From: Paenibacillus sp. NEAU-GSW1
Lineage (GTDB): Bacteria; Bacillota; Bacilli; Paenibacillales; Paenibacillaceae
Direction of reading: 5' to 3'
Assembly (NCBI RefSeq): GCF_009737085.1
Contig: NZ_WOVL01000002.1
Location: 186,001-250,000, forward strand
DNA length: 64,000 bases
Every line of letters begins with the position of its first letter. The first letter of the stretch is position 1. This document shows, piece by piece, positions 7,850-15,420 of the stretch. Both the position numbers and the translations under genes were made by a program. The notes under the pieces were generated by a model that saw only the letters and a list, made by a program, of their open reading frames with translations, was not told the origin of the DNA and made no database searches.

Positions 7850-8009
7850 TAGGCATAATGATATACTCGGTTCTTAACTAGATAAGAGGCCATTGATGCA
7901 ACACAAATAAACGTCCGCTTTGACGCTACCATCGCATCGGAAACCCCTTTTATTCAATTCACTAGTTAAGAACAACTACAGACACTAAACAACCACCCAT
8001 TCGATAATT
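7809..8009 (-). ncRNA. Riboswitch-like 5' leader (unrecognised class)
   Basis: Leader of about 200 nt from a predicted start near 8009. A perfect 12-bp stem, GTTCTTAACTAG (complement of 7962-7973) with CTAGTTAAGAAC (complement of 7870-7881), closes an 80-nt domain with inner helices (AGCGTC/GACGTT, GATGC/GCATC, ATAAAAGG/CCTCTTAT with one mismatch). The 3' arm of that stem, extended to AAGAACCGAG, can instead pair with CTCGTTCTT, the 3' side of the downstream terminator (7819-7827). Closed stem and antiterminator are therefore mutually exclusive, the layout of a transcriptional riboswitch. No T-box, SAM, purine or GEMM core was recognised. Confidence 0.68.
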
Positions 8010-8015
8010 TCCTTT

Positions 8016-8044
8016 ATTTTACCATTGCGCATTAAGTTTGCAAA
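8016..8044 (-). promoter_or_regulatory. Promoter of the acetyltransferase leader
   Basis: Minus-strand TTTGCA (8039-8044), 17-base spacer, and extended -10 TGG-TAAAAT (-10 at 8016-8021). Predicted start near 8009, just upstream of the structured leader. The remaining bases to 8150 show no gene. Confidence 0.6.
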
Positions 8045-8154
8045 GATGTTCTTGTCACAACATACGACGGGCCACCGCGCATCTAATAGAAAGATTCCTT
8101 TCCGTCCCTAAAATCCGATATATAGCTCTGCCTTACAGCGTTGCACTTATGAAA

Positions 8155-8184
8155 AAGAGGCTGCCCCTGTCGGAACAGCCCCTT
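8155..8184 (-). terminator. Terminator of the M56-M23 protease gene
   Basis: Minus-strand AAGGGGCTG and CAGCCTCTT pair, followed by TTTC, directly after the protease stop codon at 8191. Confidence 0.72.
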
Positions 8185-8190
8185 CATATT

Positions 8191-9720
8191 TTATGGACGC
8201 AAGACCTCTGTCGGATCGATATAGACTCCTTCCTTGATGACGGAGAAATGGAGGTGCGATCCCGTTGCTTGTCCCGTGCTGCCCATTAAACCGATCAGAT
8301 CGCCGGATTTCACCTGTTGTCCTTCAACCGACTTCAGCTCCGAAAGATGCCGATATTCGGTCGTCCAGCTATTATTATGCTTGATGACGACGGTCATCCC
8401 ATTAACGGGGACGTATTCGGCTTTGATGACAACACCCTCTGCCGCCGCATAAACCGGCGTTCCTTTTTTATTTACCAGATCAATGCCGTCATGAAGCTTC
8501 TCTTTCCCAGATACGGGATGGATCCGGATTCCGAAAGGTACCGTAACTTTGCCGGCCGCCGGCATACTAAACGAAAGAGGCTCTGAAGTTGGCTTTTCCA
8601 ATACTTGCGGAGCAGACGATGCCTGTTCAGATGGCGGCACTTCATTGGAATTTCCAGTCTCCTCCTTGCCAGCCGCGAATGCAGAAGGCAGAAGCAGCAA
8701 AGCAGCAATGACTATGATGGTCAGCCCCAGAATGGATATCCGAGACTTTGCCGGTTTAAAGTCTTTGATCATTGTAATTCTCCTCGCCATTTGATTTTTA
8801 TAACCGGAAAATCCTACCCCCGCGGACGCCTGCCTGCGCGAAACGCTAATCTCCAACACTTTGACGATACAGGACGCATACGATTCTTTGAGCTCCGCCC
8901 GGGTCAGCACAGAAGCGTCGCAAGCTTCTTCTTGATCAATACGCAGGCGATGCAGCGCATACCAGATCGCAGGATTGAACCAATGTAATGCGGCCAACAG
9001 CGCAAATGCCGTATTCACGATAACATCCCGTCTTTTGAAATGCGTCAGCTCATGCCTGAAGATACATTCCCAATCCGACTCGTCCAACCGTCCCGCTAAA
9101 TGCATCGGAATTAATACGGTCGGCCTGAACAATCCGAACAACGTCGGCGTATTTACCGAGTCCGTTAACCTTAAAGCGATGCTTCTGCGAATCCCCATCT
9201 GACTACGGACATGCAAATACAACGATTGTACATGGCTTGGAACCTGAACTTCGACATGAACGCGTGTTGCGAATAAGGCTGCTAAATAACTTGATCCTAT
9301 TGAAACAACAACTGCTGCAACACCTATCAGCCATACCCATGCCGCAAGCTGCAGGAACATCTTGTTGCCAGCTTCTTGTTGAGGCCATTTATTCGCAGCA
9401 TTAACAAGCTCGCCGGACTGGAATGCTTGAGATTGAGCTTCTTTGTTGGCGGAGCTCATAGAGATGTCCCATTGATCAACGATAGGCATATGCACTTCTA
9501 CTTTTTCGGGGAACCGCAGCCAATGCAGCTCTTTCTCCAAATCGCCAGGCATCCAAGGGAGAATCAATTTCGCAATAAGCAGCATCCATAGTGCGTACCG
9601 CCACCCCGAAGTCAGCTTACCGCGCAGCAATCTGATCAGAAGCAATAATACTCCGACCATTAAAGCGGCTTCCAGAGAGGAGATCAGCGTTCGTTCGAAT
9701 AACTGGACCCCGATCGTCAT
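8191..9720 (-). CDS. BlaR1-like M56 membrane protease fused to M23 peptidase domain
   Basis: 509 residues. The N-terminal part has four to five membrane segments and an M56 zinc-protease motif FRHELTHFKRRD (HExxH), followed by another TM near residue 330. A low-complexity linker leads to a C-terminal M23/LytM domain with LHDGIDL and SHLHF zinc motifs. BlaR1/MecR1 sensors carry a penicillin-binding sensor at this position; here a peptidoglycan endopeptidase-like domain replaces it. Inference: it senses or acts on the wall and inactivates BlaI by cleavage. It starts 3 nt after the blaI stop, so the pair is one operon under the BlaI boxes. Architectures combining M56 and M23 are known in Bacillales. 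Confidence 0.9.
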   Translation of the reverse strand: MTIGVQLFERTLISSLEAALMVGVLLLLIRLLRGKLTSGWRYALWMLLIAKLILPWMPGDLEKELHWLRFPEKVEVHMPIVDQWDISMSSANKEAQSQAFQSGELVNAANKWPQQEAGNKMFLQLAAWVWLIGVAAVVVSIGSSYLAALFATRVHVEVQVPSHVQSLYLHVRSQMGIRRSIALRLTDSVNTPTLFGLFRPTVLIPMHLAGRLDESDWECIFRHELTHFKRRDVIVNTAFALLAALHWFNPAIWYALHRLRIDQEEACDASVLTRAELKESYASCIVKVLEISVSRRQASAGVGFSGYKNQMARRITMIKDFKPAKSRISILGLTIIVIAALLLLPSAFAAGKEETGNSNEVPPSEQASSAPQVLEKPTSEPLSFSMPAAGKVTVPFGIRIHPVSGKEKLHDGIDLVNKKGTPVYAAAEGVVIKAEYVPVNGMTVVIKHNNSWTTEYRHLSELKSVEGQQVKSGDLIGLMGSTGQATGSHLHFSVIKEGVYIDPTEVLRP

Positions 9721-9723
9721 CGC

Positions 9724-10098
9724 TTACTTCTCCTTCTCTTGCAGCATAGCTTTAAGTTCCTGGATATCCTCGGGGGACAGGCTTTCATGCTCCAAAAAAT
9801 GCGCCATCATCGGCTTAAGGGATCCGCCGTAAATGCGCTTGAGAAAGGATCTGCTTTCCTCCCGCAGACACTCCGCTTCCCCGACCAACGGGTAGTAAGC
9901 AAATTCACGGTTTTCCTTGATGCTGCCTAGTGCCTTCTTCTGTACAAGCCGGCTGATTAACGTCTTCACCGTTCTCGGCTTCCATGTCTTGCTTCCGCTT
10001 AATCGCTCAATGATCTGCGCAGCGGTCAGCGGCGAAGCATTCCATACGACCCTCATGACGTCCCATTCCGAATCCGAAATATTAGGCAGATTGTTCAT
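9724..10098 (-). CDS. BlaI/MecI-family transcriptional repressor
   Basis: 124 residues, typical length. The winged HTH begins ISDSEWDVMRVVWNASPLTA and continues TWKPRTVKTLISRLVQKKAL, the recognition helix region of BlaI/MecI. The C-terminal dimerisation part contains the region in which family members are cut by their cognate M56 protease. RBS GGGAGGC precedes the ATG. The adjacent M56-M23 gene is its predicted partner, and two BlaI-type boxes lie in the promoter upstream. Confidence 0.95.
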   Translation of the reverse strand: MNNLPNISDSEWDVMRVVWNASPLTAAQIIERLSGSKTWKPRTVKTLISRLVQKKALGSIKENREFAYYPLVGEAECLREESRSFLKRIYGGSLKPMMAHFLEHESLSPEDIQELKAMLQEKEK

Positions 10099-10154
10099 TC
10101 AATAGCCTCCCGAAACCCAAGCTTTATTTTGCTTTGATTCAAACACACTTAATC

Positions 10155-10208
10155 GACTACAAGTGTAATCCTCTTCCTAAGATTACACTTGTAGTCTTAT
10201 ATTGTCAA
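10155..10208 (-). promoter_or_regulatory. blaI promoter with two BlaI boxes in a perfect inverted repeat
   Basis: Minus-strand TTGACA (10203-10208), 17-base spacer, TAATCT (10180-10185). Two boxes of form TACA-N2-TGTA lie at 10158-10167 and 10184-10193. They sit in perfect 16-bp inverted arms (10155-10170 and 10181-10196). One box overlaps the promoter core, the other lies downstream, predicting tight autorepression. Confidence 0.88.
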
Positions 10209-10345
10209 TATATTCCTCGCAGCTAAATCTATTAAATTACGAACAAAATTACCGAATTCCGATTTACAGAGTCATCGCAGATGAAAATTAGAGAGCTTCG
10301 GGCCAGAAGCGACATTAATGGCAACGACTTAATTAAAGCGAAGGC

Positions 10346-10390
10346 GCAATAGCAAGAGCCGCCGGCAGCACCGGCGGCTCTTGCTATTGC
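10346..10390 (-). terminator. Long perfect hairpin after the nucleotidyltransferase gene
   Basis: A 20-bp perfect stem (10346-10365 with 10371-10390) and five-base loop begins 13 nt after the stop codon of the minus-strand gene ending at 10404. A T-tract is lacking, so termination may be partial. The rest of 10210-10345 holds no gene I can support. Confidence 0.6.
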
Positions 10391-10403
10391 TTACAAACAG
10401 TTG

Positions 10404-10976
10404 TCACCATTCAATCACCTTTAACTCCGGCCACTTGCTTCTCCACTTCTCTACTTTCTGATCATATACATCCTCAGTAATCAGCTTTTTGTTTGGCCGC
10501 AACGTAAGGGTGAACAGATCCTCCAGCCCGAAGGGAGCGTAAATGCGATAATCGCCATTTTGCTCGACGCGCGCCCCCAAAGCAGTAGCCGTTGTCGGCC
10601 ATGTTGAAATGGCCTCTTCAAGCGACCGATATGGATTCAGCTTGATGCCAAACTTGGATTCGTACCAAAGATGGACCCTTGCTTGATTTTTAACATCAAC
10701 AGGAAACGGAATATCATTAAAGCTCAAGGACGCTTTTTTTATCCATTTGTCCTCCTCTTCAAAGCTGAGATTGGCTGCATCGAAATATACAAGGTCAATA
10801 TCCGATATGCCGTACGTTAAAGGCCGTCCGGTCAAATGGTTCCATACCGTCTGCGTAATACATCCAGCCCCAACAAAATACGTCCCAAGCTCCAAAGCTT
10901 TAGATCGATGAAGAGTCTCCCTAAGAAATTCGCTGCGTTCCATAATTAAAATCAGCTGATGTCTATCATTATCCAA
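10404..10976 (-). CDS. Nucleotidyltransferase family protein (PF06042-like)
   Basis: 190 residues from TTG 10976. Motifs YFVGAGCITQTVWNHLTGRP and GISDIDLVYFDAANLSFEEE match the conserved N-terminal core of the NTP_transf_6 family (GA..VW...G.P..DIDLVYFD), with the Asp pair DID as probable metal ligands. The C-terminal part contains ARVHLWYESKFGI and FGLEDLFTLTLRPNKK. An inner ATG at 10943 (MERSEF) is an alternative start without a good RBS. The biological substrate of this family is not established. It stands alone between a long hairpin and an ABC transporter pair. Confidence 0.85.
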   Translation of the reverse strand: MDNDRHQLILIMERSEFLRETLHRSKALELGTYFVGAGCITQTVWNHLTGRPLTYGISDIDLVYFDAANLSFEEEDKWIKKASLSFNDIPFPVDVKNQARVHLWYESKFGIKLNPYRSLEEAISTWPTTATALGARVEQNGDYRIYAPFGLEDLFTLTLRPNKKLITEDVYDQKVEKWRSKWPELKVIEW

Positions 10977-11019
10977 CTTGACGGTTCCACTCCTTCAAAT
11001 TCATCCTCTTGCCTTCCCA

Positions 11020-12633
11020 TTATTTGATTTTGAACGTCAGCGCGCCGAAACGGCGGACGAGCAGAAAAGCCGCAAGCATATAAAAAAGCAGCAAACCGAC
11101 CGTAATGAAGGCCAGCGTCGAAAGCGACGGTCGCATGACGATCGCCACCCCGCACAATGCGGACAGAATCATATTCACGATAAAAAACAGCGGGTTTTTC
11201 GCATCCATTTCTGTCGTATAGGGCTGCAGCAAGTAATACAGCGATAAATGATGGACCGAAAGCAACATCGCCAGCGAGAGCAGCACCGTCCATAATGCAG
11301 CCAGATCGCCCGCAGCAGGCAGCACTCCGGCAATCGTTGCAGCCAGCGTTAATACGGCGCCAATCGTTGCCGCAAGCAATACGTTCATGCCAGACAGTCT
11401 AACAAGCCTTATCGCAAAATGCTTCCATGCCGCTTGCCGGTAAAAGCCGTAACGCATGAGCGGCATGTCGCAATTATAGAACATCGCCCGGCACAGCTTC
11501 TCGCCGACATATAGGTTGTAGGCAAAGAAAGGCAGAAACGGTGCAAGATCAGCTACCGACCAGCCGTTCCCCGAATCAAGAAGCAGAAGGACAACACAAG
11601 CTAAAGCGCCCGCTCCAGCGCATAGCATCAGCCGGTTCAGCAGCGGCTTTCGCACAAGGCGGCGATGACGGCGGAAGAACAGACGATTCAAATAGCCATA
11701 GCCGTGCGATCCTGTTGCCTGACCAACAGAATCGAGCTCTTCTTCCTTATAGTCTTCAGCCTTTGTCGCCACTTGAGCTTTCTTCGAATCGGCAATGAAC
11801 TGACCGATATTGAGCAGCGGATCATCCCGTTTCGTCGCCGACTCTACCGCTTCCGGGTAACGCTTATATTGCGCCAGCAGCACTGCAGATACAGTGCCTG
11901 CCGCTATAACCGGGAGCGCAATCGGCCATGAAAGCAGCAACAATCCGTAAGCCGGTGAAATGTCGAGCAGCGGCGGCACGTAAGCCAGCGCCCCGCCGCC
12001 GAGAATGCTCAGCCAGACAATGGCGTTATTCCGGGTTATCGCTTTGCCGATGCGTTCGAACAGCTTCAGATGAAGCCACTCCGCAAGCAGACGCCATGCC
12101 GTAAGAACCGCAGCGGCAAGCGCGCCGTCCAGCGCCGTCCCGCCAACCAGCGGCAAGAATACCATCAGCGCGGCCAAAAAGGACAAGAAAAACGTAATAT
12201 AGCGATAAGACAGTGTCGCTTTCATATAAATCGTCGCCGGAACGCGCAGCAGCTTCACGGCGACATACTTGTCTCGTTTCGGCTCCAGCACCCGCGCATT
12301 CCAGATGCATGCCGTCAGAAAACTAAGCGGCAGCAGCATGGCGAGAAACAGCTGGAGCGGATCTTTAGCCGGCGCGTCCTCATGCATAGCCATTGTAGGC
12401 AGGAACAGCATCAGCCCCAAATAAATCATTTTGTTGGCTGCGGCCCACAGCAATTGCACGATCAACACGATAATGGCAGCTGCCCGTTTCCAATCTGAGC
12501 CCCCATACAGAGACTCCGGTATCGTACGGCCGACAAGCGGCAAACGGCGCAAATAATAGATCGTCCTATTCAGAAAGGAAGAGACCGATACGTCCAGCAG
12601 CAGTCGATACGCCTTAAGCATGGGTCGGATCAT
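11020..12633 (-). CDS. ABC exporter permease, large (about 12 TM)
   Basis: 537 residues with around twelve hydrophobic segments in two halves separated by a charged loop at about residues 255-310 (KRYPEAVESATKRDDPLL). It overlaps the 3' end of the preceding ATPase gene by 20 nt, so the two are translationally coupled. ATG 12621 is an alternative start; neither has an ideal RBS. No substrate-binding protein is nearby, which points to an exporter or a membrane-remodelling ABC system rather than an importer. Confidence 0.82.
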   Translation of the reverse strand: MIRPMLKAYRLLLDVSVSSFLNRTIYYLRRLPLVGRTIPESLYGGSDWKRAAAIIVLIVQLLWAAANKMIYLGLMLFLPTMAMHEDAPAKDPLQLFLAMLLPLSFLTACIWNARVLEPKRDKYVAVKLLRVPATIYMKATLSYRYITFFLSFLAALMVFLPLVGGTALDGALAAAVLTAWRLLAEWLHLKLFERIGKAITRNNAIVWLSILGGGALAYVPPLLDISPAYGLLLLSWPIALPVIAAGTVSAVLLAQYKRYPEAVESATKRDDPLLNIGQFIADSKKAQVATKAEDYKEEELDSVGQATGSHGYGYLNRLFFRRHRRLVRKPLLNRLMLCAGAGALACVVLLLLDSGNGWSVADLAPFLPFFAYNLYVGEKLCRAMFYNCDMPLMRYGFYRQAAWKHFAIRLVRLSGMNVLLAATIGAVLTLAATIAGVLPAAGDLAALWTVLLSLAMLLSVHHLSLYYLLQPYTTEMDAKNPLFFIVNMILSALCGVAIVMRPSLSTLAFITVGLLLFYMLAAFLLVRRFGALTFKIK

Positions 12634-13324
12634 CCTTCAGCAGTTCGATCACCTCGCGCTCGAACTCCGGGCTGTGCAGCAGCTCGGAGGGCACCGAGGA
12701 TAACCGGCCCTTGTTCAACACGACCAATTCATCGCACAAATCAGTCGCCAGCTGCAAAATATGCGTAGAAAAGATCAGGATATGATCGCTTTTCATTTCA
12801 CGCAGCATATTTTTCATTTCAAGCGCTACAATGACGTCGAATGACGTGAGCGGCTCGTCCAGCAAAATGACCGGCGGCTTGGATATAAGGAAAAGCAGCA
12901 TTTGCAGCTTGTTCTTCATGCCATGGGAATAGCCCTTAATGAGACGATGCCGATCCTCCTTGCTCATCCGCATCCGATCGAACCATTCATCGATGGGCGC
13001 ATCCTTCCGCTGCATGCTCGGATTCGCTTCCAGAAAGAACTGCACGAATTCATAACCGGTCAGAAACTCCGGCAGAATGGGCATGGAATAGACATACCCG
13101 ACATCGGTGTCTGTTAATTCCCTCTTAACGCCGTCTTGCTCCAGCCACGCCTTGCCGCTGTCCAGCGGAATTTCCCGGCTCAAGCCGTTAAACAGCGTCG
13201 TTTTACCCGCGCCGTTACGGCCGAGCAGCCCGTAAATTTTCCCCTTCTCGAACCGATACTCGGCTCCTTGAAGCACCTTTTTCTCGTCAAAGGTTTTAAC
13301 GATCTGATCTAAAATAAGCTGCAA
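12614..13324 (-). CDS. ABC transporter ATP-binding protein
   Basis: 236 residues from TTG 13324, with GGGAGG eight bases upstream. Walker A is LLGRNGAGKTTLF, the signature is degenerate (KGYSHGMKNKLQM in place of LSGGQ), Walker B is PVILLDEPLTSFD and the switch histidine is IFSTH. It is the energising subunit for the permease whose gene overlaps its 3' end. The degenerate signature is common in Firmicute EcsA-type and bacteriocin-type ABC exporters. Confidence 0.93.
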   Translation of the reverse strand: MQLILDQIVKTFDEKKVLQGAEYRFEKGKIYGLLGRNGAGKTTLFNGLSREIPLDSGKAWLEQDGVKRELTDTDVGYVYSMPILPEFLTGYEFVQFFLEANPSMQRKDAPIDEWFDRMRMSKEDRHRLIKGYSHGMKNKLQMLLFLISKPPVILLDEPLTSFDVIVALEMKNMLREMKSDHILIFSTHILQLATDLCDELVVLNKGRLSSVPSELLHSPEFEREVIELLKDDPTHA

Positions 13325-13518
13325 TTCGTAACCTCCCGAACGATTTATTTTCCATTTCGTCCCTTATGCATACGGATTTTATACGAATCGCCCTTTATAA
13401 AAGTTGCGTTCGCCGCTCGTCGCCGGACTGGTGTTTGTACTACTAATCTATCCCTCTTGTTGGACCTGCAGCTATAATAAGAATGCAGTTCATGTATAAA
13501 ATAGGAGGCTGTTCTTTA

Positions 13519-13740
13519 TGGTTTTTTACGAGGATTTACGAATGGTACTCCGGCAAAGGCCCGATTGACGAAATGTACGCCTATATCGAAAATCTCATAA
13601 TAGAGCAATCCGACTTGGATAAAATTACGGAATTATGCTTTGACGGAGGCAATGAAGCGTATTTTTAGTGGATTAGCATGGTTAAGCCCGCAGTGCTCGA
13701 ACCGATGAAACAGAAAGGAATCGAAGTGCAGATTGATTAG
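13519..13740 (+). pseudogene. Short decayed gene: frameshift after start plus internal TAG
   Basis: An AGGAGG and ATG (13519) lead into a T6 run after which the coding frame shifts. In the shifted frame the text reads EWYSGKGPIDEMYAYIENL, continues to CFDGGNEAYF, meets TAG (13666-13668), and resumes as ISMVKPAVLEPMKQKGIEVQ to a final TAG at 13740. Removing one T restores an 85-codon frame except for the internal stop. The family was not recognised. It is likely a decayed small gene, or a sequence with two errors. Confidence 0.6.
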
Positions 13741-13746
13741 CAATTA

Positions 13747-13789
13747 GAAAAAAATACAGAGCAACGGCACACCTTCTCCCGTGCTCTGT
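13747..13789 (-). terminator. Terminator of trpB (shared ACAGAGCAACGG repeat)
   Basis: Minus-strand ACAGAGCACGG and CCGTTGCTCTGT pair, followed by ATTTTTTT. The plus-strand text ACAGAGCAACGGC recurs in full before 39110 and in shortened form (AGAGCAACGGC) near 27482. Confidence 0.85.
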
Positions 13790-13799
13790 ACGGAATACA

Positions 13800-14960
13800 T
13801 TATTTGATCATCTGAAACACTTGCTCAACGTCCTTGTCGCCGCGACCGGACAGGTTGACGATCAGAATCTGATCTTGACTCATCGTCGGCGCCAGCTTCT
13901 TCGCGTAGGCAACTGCATGCGCGCTTTCCAATGCCGGGATAATCCCCTCTGTGCGGGACAGTTCCTGGAAAGCTGCGAGCACTTCCTCGTTCGTAACGGT
14001 TGCATATTCAGCGCGTCCCGTTACCTTCAAGTAGCTGTGCTCCGGTCCGATGCCCGGATAGTCGAGTCCCGCAGCGATCGAATATGTTTTCCGCGGCTCG
14101 CCCTGATCGTCTAGCAGCACTAGGCATTTGAAACCATGAATGATGCTCGGCACCCCTTCCGTCAAGGTTGGCGCTTGGTCAGGCTCAACACCGATCAAGC
14201 GGACGCTCGGCTCGTCGATGTAGTGAGCGAATGCGCCGATTGCATTGCTTCCGCCGCCTGCGCATGCCACCACCGCATCCGGCAAACGGCCTTCCTTCTC
14301 CACAATCTGCTGCTTCGATTCTTCGCTGATAACCGCTTGGAAATGCTTGACCATCGTCGGAAACGGATGCGGGCCAACTGCGGAACCGAGCAAATAAAAC
14401 GTATTTTTATAATTGCGAACGAGATCGCCCAGCGCTTCATCCACGGCGTCCTTCAGACGACCCTGGCCTTTATCGACCGGCACGACAGTCGCGCCGAGCA
14501 GTTCCATCCGGAACACATTAAGCGCCTGACGGCGAGTATCTTCAGCTCCCATGTAGATGACGCATTCCATATTAAACATCGCGCACGCCGTTGCCGTAGC
14601 GACTCCGTGCTGTCCAGCGCCAGTCTCAGCGATAATCCGCTTTGCGCCCATCCGCTTGGCGAGCAAAATCTGGCCAATCGCATTATTGATTTTATGAGCG
14701 CCGGTATGATTCAGATCCTCGCGCTTTAAGTAAATTTTAGGCCCGCCCCATGCTTTGGACAGCCGTTCCGCATAAGTCAACGGGCTCTTGCGGCCAACGT
14801 ACTCACGCAGGTAATAGCTAAGCTCTTCTTTAAATTCCGGGTCATCCTTAAACTTGTTAAATTGTTCGCTCAAATAGTCCAGCACTTCCTGCAATTCCGG
14901 CGGAACGAAGCTGCCCCCGAATTCTCCGAAATATCCCTCTTGCTGCAACGGTTGGTCCAT
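13800..14960 (-). CDS. trpB: Tryptophan synthase beta subunit
   Basis: 386 residues from ATG 14960 ([16 protein letters not shown]); GGAGG lies eight bases upstream, so ATG 14975 is not the likely start. It has the PLP lysine motif [26 protein letters not shown], the GPHPFPTMV loop, the phosphate-binding [10 protein letters not shown] and NLSGRGDKD near the C-terminus. It makes L-tryptophan from indole and serine, normally as an alpha2-beta2 complex with TrpA. Here it stands alone with its own terminator and no trp neighbours, so it may be a second copy or the genome's only trpB outside an operon. Length is normal. Confidence 0.96.
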   Translation of the reverse strand: MDQPLQQEGYFGEFGGSFVPPELQEVLDYLSEQFNKFKDDPEFKEELSYYLREYVGRKSPLTYAERLSKAWGGPKIYLKREDLNHTGAHKINNAIGQILLAKRMGAKRIIAETGAGQHGVATATACAMFNMECVIYMGAEDTRRQALNVFRMELLGATVVPVDKGQGRLKDAVDEALGDLVRNYKNTFYLLGSAVGPHPFPTMVKHFQAVISEESKQQIVEKEGRLPDAVVACAGGGSNAIGAFAHYIDEPSVRLIGVEPDQAPTLTEGVPSIIHGFKCLVLLDDQGEPRKTYSIAAGLDYPGIGPEHSYLKVTGRAEYATVTNEEVLAAFQELSRTEGIIPALESAHAVAYAKKLAPTMSQDQILIVNLSGRGDKDVEQVFQMIK

Positions 14961-15036
14961 AGTAAGCGCCTCCATTTATTATAAAATGGTAATCTTTCAA
15001 AGCTATATTACCATATTTATGATTTCTATGACTCCC

Positions 15037-15240
15037 CTATCGGAAAGTGATTAGGATACGCAGCCATTCCCGAAAGCTTCGCCAGTTCGCTTTCCCCAGT
15101 AACTGCACTAATACGGGTACGAGAATCGTGCGGACTAGAATAGCATCAATCAAAATCGCAAACGCCAGCCCGATGCCAAGCTCCTCAATTAATTGAAAGT
15201 CAGTATTGATATTAAGCGGGATGATAACGGATAAGAGGGA
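15037..15240 (-). pseudogene. MMPL/RND-type transporter, C-terminal remnant
   Basis: Read on the minus strand: SLLSVIIPLNINTDFQLIEE, then LGIGLAFAILIDAILVRTIL, then LLGKANWRSFREW, ending at a stop (15037-15039). The G.GLA.AILIDA..VR motif is the hallmark last helix pair of MMPL/RND transporters. All upstream parts of a protein normally of 700 residues or more are missing; before it the frame is broken near 15245. It is a decay remnant. The remaining bases from 15241 to 15420 hold the 5' region of the SLH gene and no other supported gene. Confidence 0.75.
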
Positions 15241-15420
15241 ATTTCAACACACCGCTGCGAGACGCCTTCCGCAGCCAGCTGGATATTATATTTCGAGGTA
15301 TTCAAGCTTAATCAACAACAAAAATATCGACAAAAATTAGCAAAAAAGAACTAACTAAATCGCATAAATGCGCCGAAAGTAATAGTAGAGGAACTATCTA
15401 AGTCAAAGGGGCGCTTGCTT

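Noticed and set aside
7862..7973. 12-bp inverted repeat as ends of a small transposable element (MITE)
   Set aside because: No target-site duplication was visible, and the arms fit a transcription leader with promoter on one side and competing terminator on the other.
10281..10352. 23-codon frame MKIRELRARSDINGNDLIKA
   Set aside because: No ribosome binding site or promoter, and it ends inside the left arm of the long hairpin; most likely chance or a minute remnant.
15241..15320. Possible second coding fragment (NTSKYNIQLAAEGVSQR) upstream of the MMPL remnant
   Set aside because: Looks coding but is too short to assign to any family, and its relation to the MMPL piece is unclear.
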